From assembly GCF_001887355.1 (NCBI RefSeq), contig NZ_MPIN01000001.1:1-64000 (forward strand): a stretch of DNA of 64,000 bases. The letters run 5' to 3'. Under the pieces are notes generated by a model. It ran no database searches and was not told the origin of the DNA. It worked only from the letters and a program-made list of their open reading frames with translations. Numbering within the stretch: the first letter of the stretch is position 1; each line of letters begins with the position of its first letter. This stretch comes from Cystobacter ferrugineus. Its GTDB lineage: Bacteria; Myxococcota; Myxococcia; Myxococcales; Myxococcaceae. Below are positions 1 to 10,463 of the stretch, one piece after another. A program made the translations under genes and the position numbers.

Positions 1-426
1 ATACTTGTCCGTGGCATGCAGGAGGAACGCGAGACGCTTGCGGTTGAGAAGGCCGGCGGCGTCCTCACGCACGGGCCCCAGCGAGCCGAGCCGCACGGCA
101 TCCCAGTCCGTGAGCGACTCCACCAGCCGAGGCATGTCCACGTGCTCCTGGAGGGCGACGTATTCCGCGGGCGAGGTGCACGTGAGGAAGGGGGCGAGGA
201 GTGCTTCGCTGTCGTGGGAGGAGAAGTCGGGCCAGCCCGCGGGCACGCTCCGTCCCCCACAGGAGGGCGGTTGCTGGGGGCCAGCCCCCGCGCGGGCCAC
301 CACGTCCGCGGGCGCCTCGCCCGAGCTCTCCAGGGCCGCGTCCGGGCCCAGCGTGACGCAGCCGGTGGAGAGCAGCACGGCCACCAGCAGCGCCGCCCAC
401 CCGTGCGCCCGCGCCTCAGCGCGCAC
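1..426 (-). CDS. Lipoprotein, partial (runs off left edge)
   Basis: The first 142 codons of a minus-strand gene are present; the rest lies beyond base 1. From a GTG at 426 the product begins with a short basic stretch, a hydrophobic segment and a lipobox (LLSTGC), so it should be exported and lipidated at that cysteine. After it comes a low-complexity linker, then a globular-looking segment with two further cysteines in contexts SCGG and FLTCTSP. No family was recognised. An in-frame ATG at 546 would add 40 residues of non-protein-like sequence, so the GTG is preferred. The start overlaps the stop of an upstream short reading frame. That it is a lipoprotein is well supported; its role is unknown. 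Confidence 0.7.
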   Translation of the reverse strand, partial: MRAEARAHGWAALLVAVLLSTGCVTLGPDAALESSGEAPADVVARAGAGPQQPPSCGGRSVPAGWPDFSSHDSEALLAPFLTCTSPAEYVALQEHVDMPRLVESLTDWDAVRLGSLGPVREDAAGLLNRKRLAFLLHATDKY

Positions 427-568
427 GCTCCACCCCCAGGCCCAGGGAGGGCAGGGAGCCGCCCTCGGCCAGCTCGTACCGTGTGCGGCTGAAGCGCCAG
501 CGCATCTGGCCCGCCTGGGACAGCAGCACCAGCGTGTGGACGTCATGAAACCCCCAGGCAGAGGGCGC
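416..568 (-). pseudogene. Short C-terminal-like reading frame upstream of the lipoprotein
   Basis: This minus-strand frame is closed upstream by a TAG at 569-571 and ends in a TGA at 416-418 that overlaps the lipoprotein start. The 50 encoded residues look like real protein: hydrophobic beta-like stretch, then RWRFSRTRYELAEGG and a short tail. There is no good start codon, only an internal GTG. It may be the surviving 3' end of a gene truncated on its 5' side, or a tiny ORF coupled to the lipoprotein. No homology could be assigned by eye. Confidence 0.3.
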
Positions 569-584
569 CTACTCTACCGCCCGC

Positions 585-1091
585 TCAGGCGAGCAGTTGC
601 GTCAGCAGCTCGCGCCGGGGCGATACCTCGCGCCGCCAGGGCAGCCGGGTGAGGCGCGGGCGCTTCTGGGGGTGGAGCGCCTCGTGCACGGACACGGCGC
701 CGGGGCCCCCCAGCAACAGGCCCAGCGCCGCGGCGATGAGGGACAGGTTGTACTCGTAGCCGCCCTGCTGGATGTCGAAGCCGTTGGGGCCATGCACCTT
801 GGCGATGGCCACCGCCTGCGTCACCAGCACGGACACGGCCGCCACGCGCGTGCCGATGCCCAAGAGGGACAGCACTCCGGCGGCCACCTCGGTCCACCCC
901 GTCAGGCGCGCCCAGGTGCGGCCGGGTTTGATGCCCAGCTTCTCGAAGACCTGGGACGTCTGCTCCAGGCCCTCGGGTTGGAGCTTGGTGATGCCGTGGT
1001 AGAGCATCGCCGAGCCCAACGTGGCCCGCAGGGGAAGTGCCGAGTGGTGGGCCAGTTGCCCTTGCAGCCGTGCTGTCGTGGTCGCCGTCAT
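585..1091 (-). CDS. DoxX family membrane protein
   Basis: 168 residues with about four hydrophobic segments. The early LRATLGSAMLYHGITKL stretch and the following GRTWARLTGWTEVAAGVLSLLGIGTRVAA segment match the DoxX fold (PF07681), and a later conserved N-G-F-D-I-Q-Q-G-G-Y-E-Y-N-L sequence is typical of the last helices. Family members are small integral inner-membrane proteins, some tied to thiol or quinone redox and oxidative stress; the substrate here cannot be told. The ATG at 1091 was chosen over an ATG 57 bases upstream because it begins MTATTTARL directly before the first helix. The arginine-rich C-terminus should be cytoplasmic. It lies downstream of glgB in the same direction, 103 bp away. 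Confidence 0.8.
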   Translation of the reverse strand: MTATTTARLQGQLAHHSALPLRATLGSAMLYHGITKLQPEGLEQTSQVFEKLGIKPGRTWARLTGWTEVAAGVLSLLGIGTRVAAVSVLVTQAVAIAKVHGPNGFDIQQGGYEYNLSLIAAALGLLLGGPGAVSVHEALHPQKRPRLTRLPWRREVSPRRELLTQLLA

Positions 1092-1194
1092 TCCTGCCCT
1101 CCGGAGTCGTGGTCCGGATACCGTCCTCATCCCCCCGCGCCGCGGCAACGGGGCCGGGGCGGGGGAGCGAGCAGGGGGCAGGCGCGGGGGACGC

Positions 1195-3396
1195 CTACCC
1201 CGGAGTGAACCAGAGCACGGACAGCGGGGGCAGGGTCAGCACGGCCGACGCGTCCTGGCCGTCCCAGCCCTGGGGCTCGGTGTGGATGCGTCCCTTGTTG
1301 CCCAGGCCCGAGCCGCCGTACTCACCGGCGTCCGTGTTGAGCAGCTCCACGTAGCTGCCGTGCCGCGGGAAGCCCACGCGGTACTCCTCGCGGGGCATGG
1401 GCGACAGGTTGGCGATGCACACCACGTGGCCTCCCGGCTGGCGCGAGCGCCGCACGAAGGCGAGCACGTTGGCGCTGGCCGAGTCGGGTTGGATCCACTG
1501 GAAGCCGAGCGGCTCGTTGTCCGCGTCGTACAGCGCGGGGTGCGAGCGGTAGAGCCGGTTGAGATCCGCCACCATGGACTGGATGCCGGCATGGTCCGGG
1601 TTGTCCAGCAGGTGCCAGTCCAGGCTCTTGTCGTTGTTCCACTCGTGGTACTGGCCGAACTCGCCGCCCATGAAGACCAGCTTCTTGCCCGGGTGCGCCC
1701 ACATCCACGCGAACAGGGCACGCAGGTTGGCGCGCTTCTGCCAGTCGTCTCCCGGCATCTTCCCGTAGAGCGAGCCCTTGCCGTGCACCACCTCGTCGTG
1801 GCTCAGCGGCAGCATGAAGTGCTCGCTGAAGGCATACAAGAGGCCGAAGGTGAGCTGGTTGTGGTGGTGCTGGCGGTAGATGGGATCCTTGCTGAAGTAC
1901 TTCAGCGTGTCGTGCATCCAGCCCATGTTCCACTTGAAGTGGAAGCCGAGGCCGCCCTCCTGCGTGGGCTGGCTCACCTTGGGCCACGCCGTGGACTCCT
2001 CGGCGATCATCACCGCGCCGGGGAACTTCGTGCGCACGCGATCATTGAGCTCGCGCATGAAGGAGATGGCCTCCTCGTTCTCGCGGCCCCCCCAGCGGTT
2101 GGGGATCCACTCGCCCGCCTTGCGGCTGTAGTCGAGGTAGAGCATGGAGGCGACGGCGTCCACGCGCAGCCCGTCGATGTGGTACTCCTCGAGCCAGAAG
2201 AGCGCGTTGGCGATGAGGAAGTTCTTCACCTCGTTGCGGCCGAAGTTGAAGACGTAGGTGCCCCAGTCCGGCTGCGAGCCCTGACGCGGGTCCGCGTGCT
2301 CGTAGAGGGCGGTGCCGTCGAACTGGCCGAGCGCGTGGGCGTCCCGGGGGAAGTGGCCGGGCACCCAGTCGAGGATGACGCCGATGCCGTTGTCGTGCAG
2401 GTGGTTGACGAGGTAGCGGAAGTCATCCGGGTGGCCGAAGCGCGCGGTGGGCGCGTAGTAGTTGCCCACCTGGTAGCCCCAGGAGCCGCCAAAGGGGTGC
2501 TCCGACACGGGCATCAGCTCCACGTGGGTGAAGCCCATCTTCTTCACGTAGTCGACGAGCGCGGTGGCCATCTCCCGGTAGGTGAGCGAGCGCTCGCCGT
2601 CCTCCACCACGCGCCGCCACGAGGCCAGGTGCAGCTCGTAGACGGCCCAGGGCTCGCGCTGCACGTCCTTCTGGGCGCGCGCCTCCATCCACCGCGAGTC
2701 CGTCCACTGGTACTGATCCAGGTTGTGCACCACGGAAGCCGTGGCGGGGGGGACCTCCGTGCGGAAGGCGAACGGGTCGGCCTTGAGGATGCGGTGGCCG
2801 CCGTGGCCGGTGCGGATCTCGAACTTGTAGCGCGTGCCCTCGCCCACCTCGGGGACGAACAGCTCCCAGATGCCCGAGGAGCCCATGCGCCGCATGAGGT
2901 GCAGCCGCCCGTCCCAGCCATTGAAGTCACCCACCACGGACACGCTCATGGCCGTGGGCGCCCACACCGCGAAGGCCGTGCCGTGGATGCCGTTGTGGTG
3001 CACGGGGTGGGCCCCCATGCGCTTCCACAACTGCTCGTGGCGGCCCTCGCCCGCGTAGTACAGGTCCTGATCGCCCAGCGTGGGCAGGAAGCTGTAGGGG
3101 TCGCGCAGGGTGAACGTCTTGTGGCCCGGGTACTCCACCTCCACCTGGTAGTTGAAGGCGTCCGTCTTGCCGTTGACGCGCGCCTCGAACACCCCATCCA
3201 CCCGCTTCGTCATGGGGATGCGTCCGCCGAACTCCGGCAGGACGTTGATCGCCACCGCGTCCGGGCGGTACGTGCGCACCACCATCCCGTCGCCATCCGG
3301 GTGGATGCCCAGCACGCGGTGGGGCTCGGGGTGCCGCAACTCCACGATCTGTTGCAGCTCCGCGTCCACCTGTTGCCGCTCGTTTGGCTTCTTCAC
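1195..3396 (-). CDS. glgB: 1,4-alpha-glucan branching enzyme GlgB
   Basis: 733 residues, the full length of a long-form GH13_9 branching enzyme. It cuts alpha-1,4-glucan chains and rejoins the piece through an alpha-1,6 bond. The N-terminal beta-sandwich/CBM48 region (about 1-220) is followed by the GH13 barrel. Catalytic residues visible are Asp413 (GLRVDAV), Glu466 (MIAEES) and Asp534 (LSHDEVVHG). The GTG start overlaps the maltokinase stop by 4 bp (GTGA), so translation is probably coupled. As the last gene of the glgE-treS-maltokinase-glgB operon it branches the linear glucan made by GlgE. Identification is secure. Confidence 0.97.
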   Translation of the reverse strand: MKKPNERQQVDAELQQIVELRHPEPHRVLGIHPDGDGMVVRTYRPDAVAINVLPEFGGRIPMTKRVDGVFEARVNGKTDAFNYQVEVEYPGHKTFTLRDPYSFLPTLGDQDLYYAGEGRHEQLWKRMGAHPVHHNGIHGTAFAVWAPTAMSVSVVGDFNGWDGRLHLMRRMGSSGIWELFVPEVGEGTRYKFEIRTGHGGHRILKADPFAFRTEVPPATASVVHNLDQYQWTDSRWMEARAQKDVQREPWAVYELHLASWRRVVEDGERSLTYREMATALVDYVKKMGFTHVELMPVSEHPFGGSWGYQVGNYYAPTARFGHPDDFRYLVNHLHDNGIGVILDWVPGHFPRDAHALGQFDGTALYEHADPRQGSQPDWGTYVFNFGRNEVKNFLIANALFWLEEYHIDGLRVDAVASMLYLDYSRKAGEWIPNRWGGRENEEAISFMRELNDRVRTKFPGAVMIAEESTAWPKVSQPTQEGGLGFHFKWNMGWMHDTLKYFSKDPIYRQHHHNQLTFGLLYAFSEHFMLPLSHDEVVHGKGSLYGKMPGDDWQKRANLRALFAWMWAHPGKKLVFMGGEFGQYHEWNNDKSLDWHLLDNPDHAGIQSMVADLNRLYRSHPALYDADNEPLGFQWIQPDSASANVLAFVRRSRQPGGHVVCIANLSPMPREEYRVGFPRHGSYVELLNTDAGEYGGSGLGNKGRIHTEPQGWDGQDASAVLTLPPLSVLWFTPG

Positions 3397-4726
3397 TTGC
3401 GGACCTCCATCCTCATGAGGGCCTGGACGGGGATACGCACCCAGTCTGGCCGGTTCTGTAGCTCGTAGCGCACTTCGTAGAGCATCTTCTCCAGCTCGAA
3501 GGCCCCCAGCATCGCGGTGAAGCTCGCCTCGCTCTGCGGCAGGAAGGCCGCCCCGGCGGTGGTCGCGCGGTAGCCCTCCAGGAAGGCCTGGCGCGCGGGC
3601 TGGAGGCGATCTCCCTCGGGCTGGCCCTCCAGCCGCACCGTGGCCTCGGCGTAGTCGAAGGAGCGCAGCATGCCCGCCACGTCCCGCAGCGCCGAGTACT
3701 TCTCGCGCCGCTGGGCGAAGCTGCGGCCCGGCTCGCCCTCGAAGTCGAAGAGGAGCCAGTCGCCTCCCGAGCGCAGCACCTGTCCCAGATGCAGGTCGCC
3801 ATGGATGCGGATCTTCTGCCCCGAGGGCGGCACGTGCGCGAGCTGCCGGGCGTGGCCGATGAGATCCTCGCGGCGGTTCTCCAGCTCGGGCGAGTGGCGC
3901 GCCGCCTGGCTGAGCGTCACGCCCATCTCTCCCACGATGGAGGCGCTCCAGCGCTGCACGTCCTCGGCGAGCAGGGGCTCGGGGGCGAACGCCGGATCAT
4001 CCGTGCTGGAAGCGAGCGCGTGGTGCAACTGCCCCAGGCGCTCGCCGAGCACGCGCAAGTCCTTGAGGAACGCGTCCGACAGGCGCGGGCCCTGGCGGAA
4101 GCAGTCCAGGGTGTAGCGCCAGCCGTCGGTGACGTCGGGGATGAAGCGGTGCACCACGGCGAGCGTGGCGCCCGCGGGCCCCTCGGACTGCAACGCGCCG
4201 AGCAGGGTGGGCGTGGCGCGGAAGGACGTCTTCGTCGCCAGGAAGCGGCCCACCTCGTACTCGGGGTTGATGCCGGCCTCGAGCTTGCGGATGACCTTGA
4301 GGATGAGCTGCTCGCCCACCACCACCGAGGTGTTGCTCTGCTCCACCTGGAGCCGGCGCACGGGCAGGGGAGAGGGCAGGGCGATGAGCCCCTCGGGCGT
4401 GTCGAGCCACTCTCCCACCAGCTTGCCGGAGGCGCTGGGCAGCTCGCGCTTCTCGCGGATGAGCTGGAAGAGGGCGCGCAGCACCTCCGCGTCCTCGAAG
4501 GCGTCCTTCACGCCCTCCTCGGAGGGGAGCACGGGCAGCAGGTAGCGCTCGGGTGAGCCCAGCTCGTAGACGACCTCCACCACCGCCAGGGTGAAGGAGC
4601 GGTCGCCGGGCAGGTCCACGTTGACATGGTCCACGGTGGACACGGACTTGATGGGCCAGGCCTTGCCGGCGAACCAGCGCTGGCCGCGCAGGTAGTCCGG
4701 GAGCTTCGTCAGATCGATTGGTGCCG

Positions 4727-4730
<4 letters not shown>
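3393..4730 (-). CDS. Maltokinase (Pep2/Mak family)
   Basis: 445 residues, typical for maltokinase, which uses ATP to make alpha-maltose 1-phosphate from maltose, the donor for GlgE. The N-terminal cap has the characteristic [16 protein letters not shown] sequence. The aminoglycoside-phosphotransferase-like catalytic site is clear: [10 protein letters not shown] with catalytic Asp312, and LLFDFEGEP with the Mg-binding Asp329. The ATG at 4730 overlaps the treS stop by 4 bp (ATGA) and has a purine-rich site (GGGAGGGG) in front of it. In many actinobacteria this activity is fused to TreS; here it is a separate gene between treS and glgB. Sure. Confidence 0.95.
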
Positions 4731-6385
<1,655 letters not shown>

Positions 6386-6403
6386 GGGTGGGGAGCCTTG
6401 GCC

Positions 6404-8404
6404 TTATTCGTAGTAGTCGAACGCTTGCTCACTGCGGCGGAAGCGGTAGATGGCCCAGATCGACGCGGGCTGCTCGGGCGTGAGCCGCACGTGCGCCGTG
6501 GGTCCTTGCCACAAGCCGCGCGTATCCGTCATCAACTCATGCACCTGGTAGGTCTCGTCGGGGGCGATCCCCAACTCCTCCAGGGGCACGTGCAGCACGG
6601 AGTCCTGGGCGTTGTAGGGATCGAAGCTCACCGCCACCAGCACCTGGCTCGAGCCGTCCGGGGTGCGCTTGAGATAAGCCATCACCTGCTCGTTCTCCGA
6701 GGGGAAGAAGCGCAGGTTGTCGTAGAGCTGGAAGGCGCGGTGGCGCTGGCGGATGCCATTGAGCCGGGAGATGTAGTCGCGGATGTTGCCGGGCTCGTCC
6801 GGGTTCCAGGCCTTGAGCTGGTACTTCTCCGAGTCGAGGTACTCCTCCTTGCCCGGCGCCACGGGGGTGCCGTCACAGAACTCGTAGCCGCAGTACATGC
6901 CCCAGACGCTGGAGAGCGTGGCGGCCATGGCGGCGCGCAGCCGGAAGCCCGCGGGACCGCTCCTCTGGAGGAACTCGGGGAGGATGTCCGGCGTGTTGGG
7001 CCAGAGGTTGCCGCGCATGTAGTCGGACACGGGCGGGCGGGTGATCTCCTCCAGGTACTCCTCCATCTCCTGCTTGAAGTTGCGCCAGGTGAAGTAGGTG
7101 TACGACTGCTGGAAGCCGAGCTTGGCCAGGGCCTTCATCACCTTGGGACGGGTGAACGCCTCGGCGAGGAAGATGATGTCGGGGCGCTCGGTCTGGACCT
7201 CGCGGATCATCCACGCCCAGAACTGCATGGGCTTGGTGTGCGGGTTGTCCACGCGGAAGATGCGCACGCCCAGGTTCACCCAGTGCATGACGACGGACTT
7301 GAGCTCGGGCCACAGCGTGTCGCGCGCGGGGCCGAGCCAGTCGAAGTTGACGATGTCCTCGTAGCGCTTGGGCGGGTTCTCCGCCGTCTTGATGGTGCCG
7401 TCGGGCCGGTGGAGGAACCACTCGGGGTGTTCCTTCACGTAGGGGTGGTCCGGCGAGCACTGGTAGGCCAGGTCCATGGCGATCTCGATGCCGTGGGCAT
7501 TGGCCTCCTTCACGAAGCGCGCGAAGTCCTCGAGCGTGCCGAGCTGGGGATGGATGGCCTTGTGACCGCCCTCGGGACCGCCGATGGCCCAGGGGCTGCC
7601 CACGTCGTCGGGGCCCGCGGTGAGGCTGTTGTTCTTGCCCTTGCGCGCCTTGAGGCCGATGGGGTGCACCGGCGGCAGGTAGATGACGTCGAAGCCCAGG
7701 TCGCGCACGTAGGGCAGCCACTTCTCCGCGTCCTTGAACGTGCCGTGCGTGCGCCCGTCGCGCACCGCCGAGCGCGGGAAGAACTCGTACCAGGAGCCGT
7801 AGCGCGCCTTCTCCCGGTCCACGAAGACCTCGAGCACGCGGTCATGGCGCGTGGACACCGAGCGGTCCGCGTAGGCCGAGGCCGTCTGGAGCAGGGTGGG
7901 GTCCATCGCCGCGGCGATGGCGCGGTGGTTCATCCCCGCGTCGAAGAGCTTCGCGGCCTCGAGGAAGCGCTGGGCGTGCTCGGGAGCACCGGCCTTCTCG
8001 GCGCGCTCGGCATGGCCGCGCAGCATCGCGGCGCCCTCGAGCAGCTCGCTCTTCACGTCGCGGCCCGCGTCCACCTTGCGCTTGAGCTCGGACACCCACG
8101 TGGCGAAGAAGTCCGGCCAGGCCTCCACCGTGTACTCGTAGCGGCCGTTGCTCAGCAGCGGCAGCGAGGCCTCCCACAAGTCATTGCCCTTGGCCACCAT
8201 GGGCACCTCGGCCCACTCGGTTGCCTGGGGCTTGGGCGCGGATTGCCTCCAGCGCACCACCGCCACCAGGACATCGTGTCCCTCCTTGAAGATGTCCGCT
8301 TGCACGACGAGGGATTCACCCTCGACCCGCTTCACCGCCCAGCGGCCCGCGTCCAGCTGCGGCCGCACATTCTCGATGACCGTGCTTCCGATTCTCTCGC
8401 TCAT
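6404..8404 (-). CDS. glgE: Alpha-1,4-glucan:maltose-1-phosphate maltosyltransferase GlgE
   Basis: 666 residues, GH13_3. GlgE transfers maltosyl units from maltose 1-phosphate to growing alpha-1,4-glucan with retention. An N-terminal domain (about 1-110, with VVRWRQS and YEYTVEAWPDFFATW) and a helical insert precede the barrel. Catalytic residues are nucleophile Asp386 (FRVDNPHTKP), acid/base Glu415 (FLAEAFTRP) and probable Asp473 (NTPDILPEF). The family sequence HPIGLKARKGKNNS is present. The ATG at 8404 (MSERIGSTVIENVRPQ) was chosen because protein-like sequence begins there; an open frame upstream has low-complexity content. First gene of the four-gene pathway operon. Confidence 0.96.
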   Translation of the reverse strand: MSERIGSTVIENVRPQLDAGRWAVKRVEGESLVVQADIFKEGHDVLVAVVRWRQSAPKPQATEWAEVPMVAKGNDLWEASLPLLSNGRYEYTVEAWPDFFATWVSELKRKVDAGRDVKSELLEGAAMLRGHAERAEKAGAPEHAQRFLEAAKLFDAGMNHRAIAAAMDPTLLQTASAYADRSVSTRHDRVLEVFVDREKARYGSWYEFFPRSAVRDGRTHGTFKDAEKWLPYVRDLGFDVIYLPPVHPIGLKARKGKNNSLTAGPDDVGSPWAIGGPEGGHKAIHPQLGTLEDFARFVKEANAHGIEIAMDLAYQCSPDHPYVKEHPEWFLHRPDGTIKTAENPPKRYEDIVNFDWLGPARDTLWPELKSVVMHWVNLGVRIFRVDNPHTKPMQFWAWMIREVQTERPDIIFLAEAFTRPKVMKALAKLGFQQSYTYFTWRNFKQEMEEYLEEITRPPVSDYMRGNLWPNTPDILPEFLQRSGPAGFRLRAAMAATLSSVWGMYCGYEFCDGTPVAPGKEEYLDSEKYQLKAWNPDEPGNIRDYISRLNGIRQRHRAFQLYDNLRFFPSENEQVMAYLKRTPDGSSQVLVAVSFDPYNAQDSVLHVPLEELGIAPDETYQVHELMTDTRGLWQGPTAHVRLTPEQPASIWAIYRFRRSEQAFDYYE

Positions 8405-8911
8405 AGATGGAGGCGGCCCCTTATAGGTCTCCGCGTCGTGATGCCGACGCCGACTTTCACCTTGGGTTGATGATGGACGCTCCAGGCGTCCAGCCCGTTT
8501 GCTGGTGAACGTTAGGAACGGCTTGGCGAGGTGCCCACCCGCGCACGTCACTTCGTTCGCGCCCCACGCCCCGCCGCGTGAGCGGGCAGCCAGGCCCGCG
8601 GGACTTGATGGCGAAGAAGGAAAGAAGGAGGGGAGGGGAGGCGCTCGCCCGGCGCGCGGCACATGACCTCGAAGATGACCTCACGCGCTGGACTTGACAG
8701 GTCAGGCGAGCGGGAGCACCATGCGCGTGTCGTTCAGGCGGGGGGACGGGGAAGGAGTTCGAGGGCGAAGCCTGGAGGGGCCTCGGAACTCCACATCCGC
8801 CCAGGAGAAAAGGAGGTGGTGCGAGCCGCGTCCTCGACATGCTCTCCGGTGGAAAGGAGAGGAGAGGATCGCGGCGGGTCGTGCTCGGCGAGGAGAAGGC
8901 GGAGCGGGCGA
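8405..8911. other. 507-bp intergenic region upstream of glgE
   Basis: No convincing gene is seen here. It must hold the promoter of the minus-strand glgE operon. A TATAAG box on the minus strand (8420-8425) sits too close to the glgE ATG to be a normal -10 unless the leader is very short. A perfect 6-bp hairpin (GGACGC-TCCAG-GCGTCC, 8475-8491) lies 71 bp upstream of glgE and could be an operator or leader structure. The half nearest 8911 is GC-rich, with no recognisable signals; open frames crossing it have skewed, arginine-rich composition. Confidence 0.4.
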
Positions 8912-9118
8912 CTACGGCTGGGGCTGCGACTGCTGGGACTTGTGCTTGTAGAAGAGGACCAGGGTGTAGCAGTGGAACTCGTTGTCGCTGGACTGGCAGA
9001 CGACCCGGTCGACGATTTCCAGATCCGAGTTGCTCTTGAGCCAGCGGGTCACGTTCTCGCCCAGCTCCTCCCGCTCCTTGGCCTTCGTCGCGGAGAACAC
9101 CTTCACGCCCGTGAACAT
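8912..9118 (-). CDS. Small conserved-type protein, 68 aa
   Basis: A short protein beginning MFTGVKVFSATKAKEREELG, with charged helices and a C-terminal beta-like stretch (FHCYTLVLFYKHK) before a Gln/Pro/Ser tail. Residues 20-60 (ENVTRWLKSN..EIVDRVVCQSSDNEFHC) look like a compact alpha/beta domain. The ATG at 9118 has AAGGAG about 9 bp upstream. Codon use is normal for the genome and the sequence is well structured, so I judge it real; no function is recognised. It is transcribed away from the next plus-strand gene and has a TTGACA box upstream. Confidence 0.65.
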   Translation of the reverse strand: MFTGVKVFSATKAKEREELGENVTRWLKSNSDLEIVDRVVCQSSDNEFHCYTLVLFYKHKSQQSQPQP

Positions 9119-9162
9119 CGCCTTCCACTCCTTGCGCTGTGATTTTGTACTGTGTGTACGGA

Positions 9163-9192
9163 AGGTTACCGCGCGCTCTTCATAGGTGTCAA
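9163..9192 (-). promoter_or_regulatory. Putative sigma70-type promoter of the 68-aa gene
   Basis: On the minus strand a perfect TTGACA (9187-9192) is followed by an 18-bp spacer and TAACCT (9163-9168, 3 of 6 to consensus). It sits about 45 bp upstream of the ATG at 9118 in an AT-rich patch that stands out locally. The -35 is good, the -10 weak. Confidence 0.4.
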
Positions 9193-9340
9193 AAAAGCTT
9201 ACCTCTGGGCTGTCCTGTGGGTGATCGCGGCCCTGGGGGTTCCCCCCTGGAAGTGGATGCCTAGATTGGAGGAGTCGGTGGTTGTTGCGCCCGGGGGAAG
9301 GGCCTTCGGGCGTGTTGGGGATGGGCGAAGGGGGCAAATC

Positions 9341-9616
9341 ATGGACGTGAAGACCAAGAAGGACCTGGCGGTCGACTTCATCAACGAGATCCGCACGATG
9401 GATCCCGCCGCGCTCAACGCGCTGATCGTCAAGGAGGCAGGAGAGGACCTGGCCCAGTTCTTCTTGAACTACAGCGCCAACCTCATCTCCAAGGATCCGT
9501 CGCGGGTGCTGGAGAACACCTCGTCGCTGATGCTGATGGGCTACCTCATCCGCACCCACGAGGAGCGCAACACCCAGGTGAAGCAGTCGGGCATCCAGGG
9601 CTACGCGTTCGCCTGA
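9341..9616 (+). CDS. Small hypothetical protein, 91 aa
   Basis: Begins MDVKTKKDLAVDFINEIRTM and is predicted to be almost entirely alpha-helical and acidic, with no cysteines, signal peptide or membrane segment. A GAAGGGGG purine run ends 5 bp before the ATG, supporting this start over the longer open frame upstream. It is a typical small soluble protein; the family is not recognised. It lies divergent from the 68-aa gene and 67 bp upstream of the PHP gene, same direction. Confidence 0.7.
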   Translation: MDVKTKKDLAVDFINEIRTMDPAALNALIVKEAGEDLAQFFLNYSANLISKDPSRVLENTSSLMLMGYLIRTHEERNTQVKQSGIQGYAFA

Positions 9617-9683
9617 ATCATACCGGGCGGGGTGCGCCGAGGCTCGACAGCTCCCACGGGAGCCTGTTAGGGAGCGGGCGCCC

Positions 9684-10421
9684 ATGCTCATCGATTTGCA
9701 CGCGCATTCCTACCTGTCCAAGGACTGTGACCTGGATCCGCGCGCGGTCCTGGATCGCGCCGCGATGTTCGGCCTGGATGGAGTGGCCTTCACGGAGACC
9801 AACACCCAGGACGGATGCGACGAGCTGTTCGAGATCGGAGCCAAGGCCAAGGTCAAGGTCTTCGTCGGTCTGGAGCTCATCACCGACCGAGGGCAGTACC
9901 TGTGCTTCTTCCCGAAGCCGGAGATGGCCCCCGAGCCGGTGCAGCTGTGGGGCAGCAACCGCGAGAAGCCGTGGAGCGCCGCCGAGTGCCTGCCCAAGGT
10001 GCGCTCGCTCGGCGCGGCCATCGTCGCGGCGCGCCCGTATGACCGGGACTCGAGCCACCCGGCCATGGACTACGTGCGCTCGCTGAGCGGGCTGGTGTGC
10101 GCGGTGGAGGGGTACAACGCCCGCGTGAAGCAGACGGCGAACGACCTGGCGGTGGAAGCCGCCGAGGCGCTCAAGGTGCCGTGCACGGGGGGCAGTGACG
10201 CGCGCGCCACGGTGGACGAGGTGGGCTACGGCGCCACCTTCTTCAAGACGCCCATCCAGACGCAGGAGCAGCTCGTGGCGGCCCTGCTGGCCGGGGACTT
10301 CCATCCCGTCATGGCCGGGGAGCTGCCCCGGCTCACCCGCCCGGGTGAGGCCCAAGCGGCCCGTGCTTCTGGCAAGCATCAACGCCGCGGGGGCGGTGGG
10401 GGTGGACGCCGCCGCCGGTAG
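9684..10421 (+). CDS. PHP-domain metal-dependent phosphoesterase
   Basis: 245 residues. The N-terminus MLIDLHAHSYLSKDC carries the PHP motif I (D-x-H-x-H-x-x-x-S-x-D-C); GVAFTETNT gives motif II; GGSDARATVDEVGYGATFF near residue 185 is the late metal-binding region. The fold hydrolyses phosphate esters with two or three bound metals; the substrate is not indicated. The C-terminus is odd: after about residue 222 it becomes a Gly/Arg tail (GKHQRRGGGGGGRRRR), basic enough to bind nucleic acid or membranes. ATG chosen at the start of the motif. Confidence 0.85.
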   Translation: MLIDLHAHSYLSKDCDLDPRAVLDRAAMFGLDGVAFTETNTQDGCDELFEIGAKAKVKVFVGLELITDRGQYLCFFPKPEMAPEPVQLWGSNREKPWSAAECLPKVRSLGAAIVAARPYDRDSSHPAMDYVRSLSGLVCAVEGYNARVKQTANDLAVEAAEALKVPCTGGSDARATVDEVGYGATFFKTPIQTQEQLVAALLAGDFHPVMAGELPRLTRPGEAQAARASGKHQRRGGGGGGRRRR

Positions 10422-10463
10422 TCACCACCTCCCTTCGAGCTTCCGACTCGAAGAGGGGTGTTC

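Noticed and set aside
8663-9142. Plus-strand gene in the gap after glgE
   Set aside because: The product is Arg/Gly-rich, overlaps the better-supported 68-aa minus-strand gene, and has no ribosome-binding site.
9151-9163. GTAC-TGTGT-GTAC as an operator between the two small divergent genes
   Set aside because: The arms are only 4 bp and self-palindromic, too weak to call; only the TTGACA box nearby was kept.
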